NCBI GenBank assembly: GCA_040954595.2
Contig: CM082597.2
Location: 2,542,001-2,606,000, forward strand
Reading direction: 5' to 3'
Length of the DNA: 64,000 bases
Source of the DNA: Balanoglossus misakiensis
Taxonomy: Eukaryota > Hemichordata
Shown: positions 62,839 through 64,000 of the stretch, piece by piece
How positions within the stretch are numbered: the stretch's first letter is position 1
Layout: the number at the start of each line of letters is the position of its first letter
Program-made: the position numbers and the translations under genes
The notes under the pieces: generated by a model
Database searches by the model: none
What the model was told of the DNA's origin: nothing
Seen by the model: the letters and a program-made list of their open reading frames with translations, nothing else

Positions 62839-64000
62839 GCCTATCGGAAGTACGTCACCAACTGACGTCATCTTTGTCGGAGAAAATGAGCAGATGGTTT
62901 TGCCATTTGCATTGGCATTTTGACCTTTTGGAGACGCGGAGTAAATTACAAAAATACCTTTGTATAATGAACTATCAAAACGCGACGGCAAGAACAAATC
63001 GCTGAGTGACTTGATGGATTGCATATACACCTCGCGCTTGGCGCCAGATTAATCGTTTTGTCGACAATAGACATTACAATTAATTTTAGAATTTAGGCTG
63101 TAATCATTTGATTTATGGGCCTTACTGAGTTCCCTGTCCCTCCAGCGCTTTTGAGCTGTGACACTTGGGATTTACATAGAATTTGATTGTTCTAAGGACG
63201 TTTGTGATTGGCAGAATCACTCCTCCCATTTTGCCAGGTGCGCATTGGTTGGATATTTTAGCTTTTATTGCGTAAGTAGCTCGTCGTCTGATTGGCCAAT
63301 TTGCGACATGCATTTTGCATGATCGCGCATGTGTGTTTTCACTTTAGGCGACTGATTTTATTTTCATATTATATAACGATTATGGCTTGTTGTTGTTGAA
63401 GCATAGAGAGTACAAAAAAGTGCTAACTCTGCACGTTCCACAAGATTTAAGACCCCCTAACTGAGAAACTAAGGCGGGAACACCCTCTTTTTTTATTTAT
63501 TTTTGCATTTAAAATTCATTGATATAGAACATATGAAAATTAGGAAAATGACAATATTTTCTATTTTGAGTAAACCACTACCTTAAAGACGTTAATGCTT
63601 TCAGATTTGCCGAGACCAAAATAATTTCTTAGCATGGCAGAGTCGACATAAGAGTCATCGGAGACATTCTTGGGCTTAGAACACTGATACAACTTGACAC
63701 AGAAATGGTCCGGAAAAAAGGAGGACGTTAAAATTCCACAAACGTCACATCAAACTAGCAGACAAGATTCCTGGCCAATCTGTCATGCTGGGATATGAAG
63801 AGGGCAAGGGTCGCATTTTATCAGCGCGCCCTTTTCTGCTGTCAGCAGGGCGCGAATACAACGGTGCTTTTTACGTACTACCACTGACTTTATTTATACT
63901 AATCTGAACAAAAATGCGCATATTAGTTTTAGATAACGTTCTTTCCCATGAAAATATTTTAGAGCTAAGCTGAATATTGTATTTTTTGCTTCAGGGGTAT

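Larger units (their letters stand above)
59862..64000. other. Downstream flank; no recognised gene
   Basis: CpG content rises again from about 60.15 kb. The stretch holds CRE palindromes at 62567 and 62863, a (GAATA) microsatellite, a G run at 61942-61956, a CT-rich run and only unrecognised frames (longest 118 codons at 61729-62085, crossing the G run). Confidence 0.5.

Overview
The window is animal nuclear DNA. Its genes have many short exons with GT-AG introns, signal-peptide and EGF/C-type-lectin modules, and a salt-inducible kinase. Gene density, 0.3-4 kb introns, many microsatellites and strong local differences in CpG content suggest a marine invertebrate. A deuterostome such as a hemichordate or cephalochordate is my best guess, but that is inference.

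Two genes lie head to head. The left gene (minus strand, start codon 14768, running off the window at base 1) has at least 37 coding exons and 1751 residues here. It encodes a secreted mosaic protein: signal peptide, M12B-type propeptide with basic cleavage sites, an ADAMTS-like metalloprotease domain, an ADAMTS-type disintegrin-like/Cys-rich block, then eight C-type lectin domains (CTLDs) interleaved with seven EGF-like domains and a Thr-rich linker. The zinc-binding motif is degenerate: the first His, the catalytic Glu and the third His are replaced. It therefore looks like a catalytically dead pseudoprotease fused to a lectin/EGF array. I know of no described family with this layout, and it is the strongest candidate for something undescribed.

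The right gene (plus strand, 39947-57061, 8 coding exons, 845 residues) is a salt-inducible kinase of the SIK1/SIK2 type. The kinase domain, LKB1 T-loop, UBA domain and PKA/14-3-3 sites are all recognisable.

Between them lie 25 kb without a recognisable gene. This stretch is CpG-rich and holds 28 perfect copies of the palindromic cAMP response element TGACGTCA, against none in the lectin gene body and none in the SIK introns. One copy lies 337 bp upstream of the SIK start codon. In mammals SIK1 is a CREB target and SIKs restrain CREB coactivators, so the pattern invites a regulatory reading, although a dispersed repeat word is an alternative. The same stretch holds a ~121-bp tandem repeat combining octamer, GC-box and CRE motifs, and a 377-bp foldback element with ~68-bp inverted ends.

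From about 41.8 to 60.1 kb the SIK body is strongly CpG-depleted, as expected for a methylated gene body. The depletion ends just past a candidate poly(A) signal. The last 4 kb show only simple repeats and unrecognised open frames.
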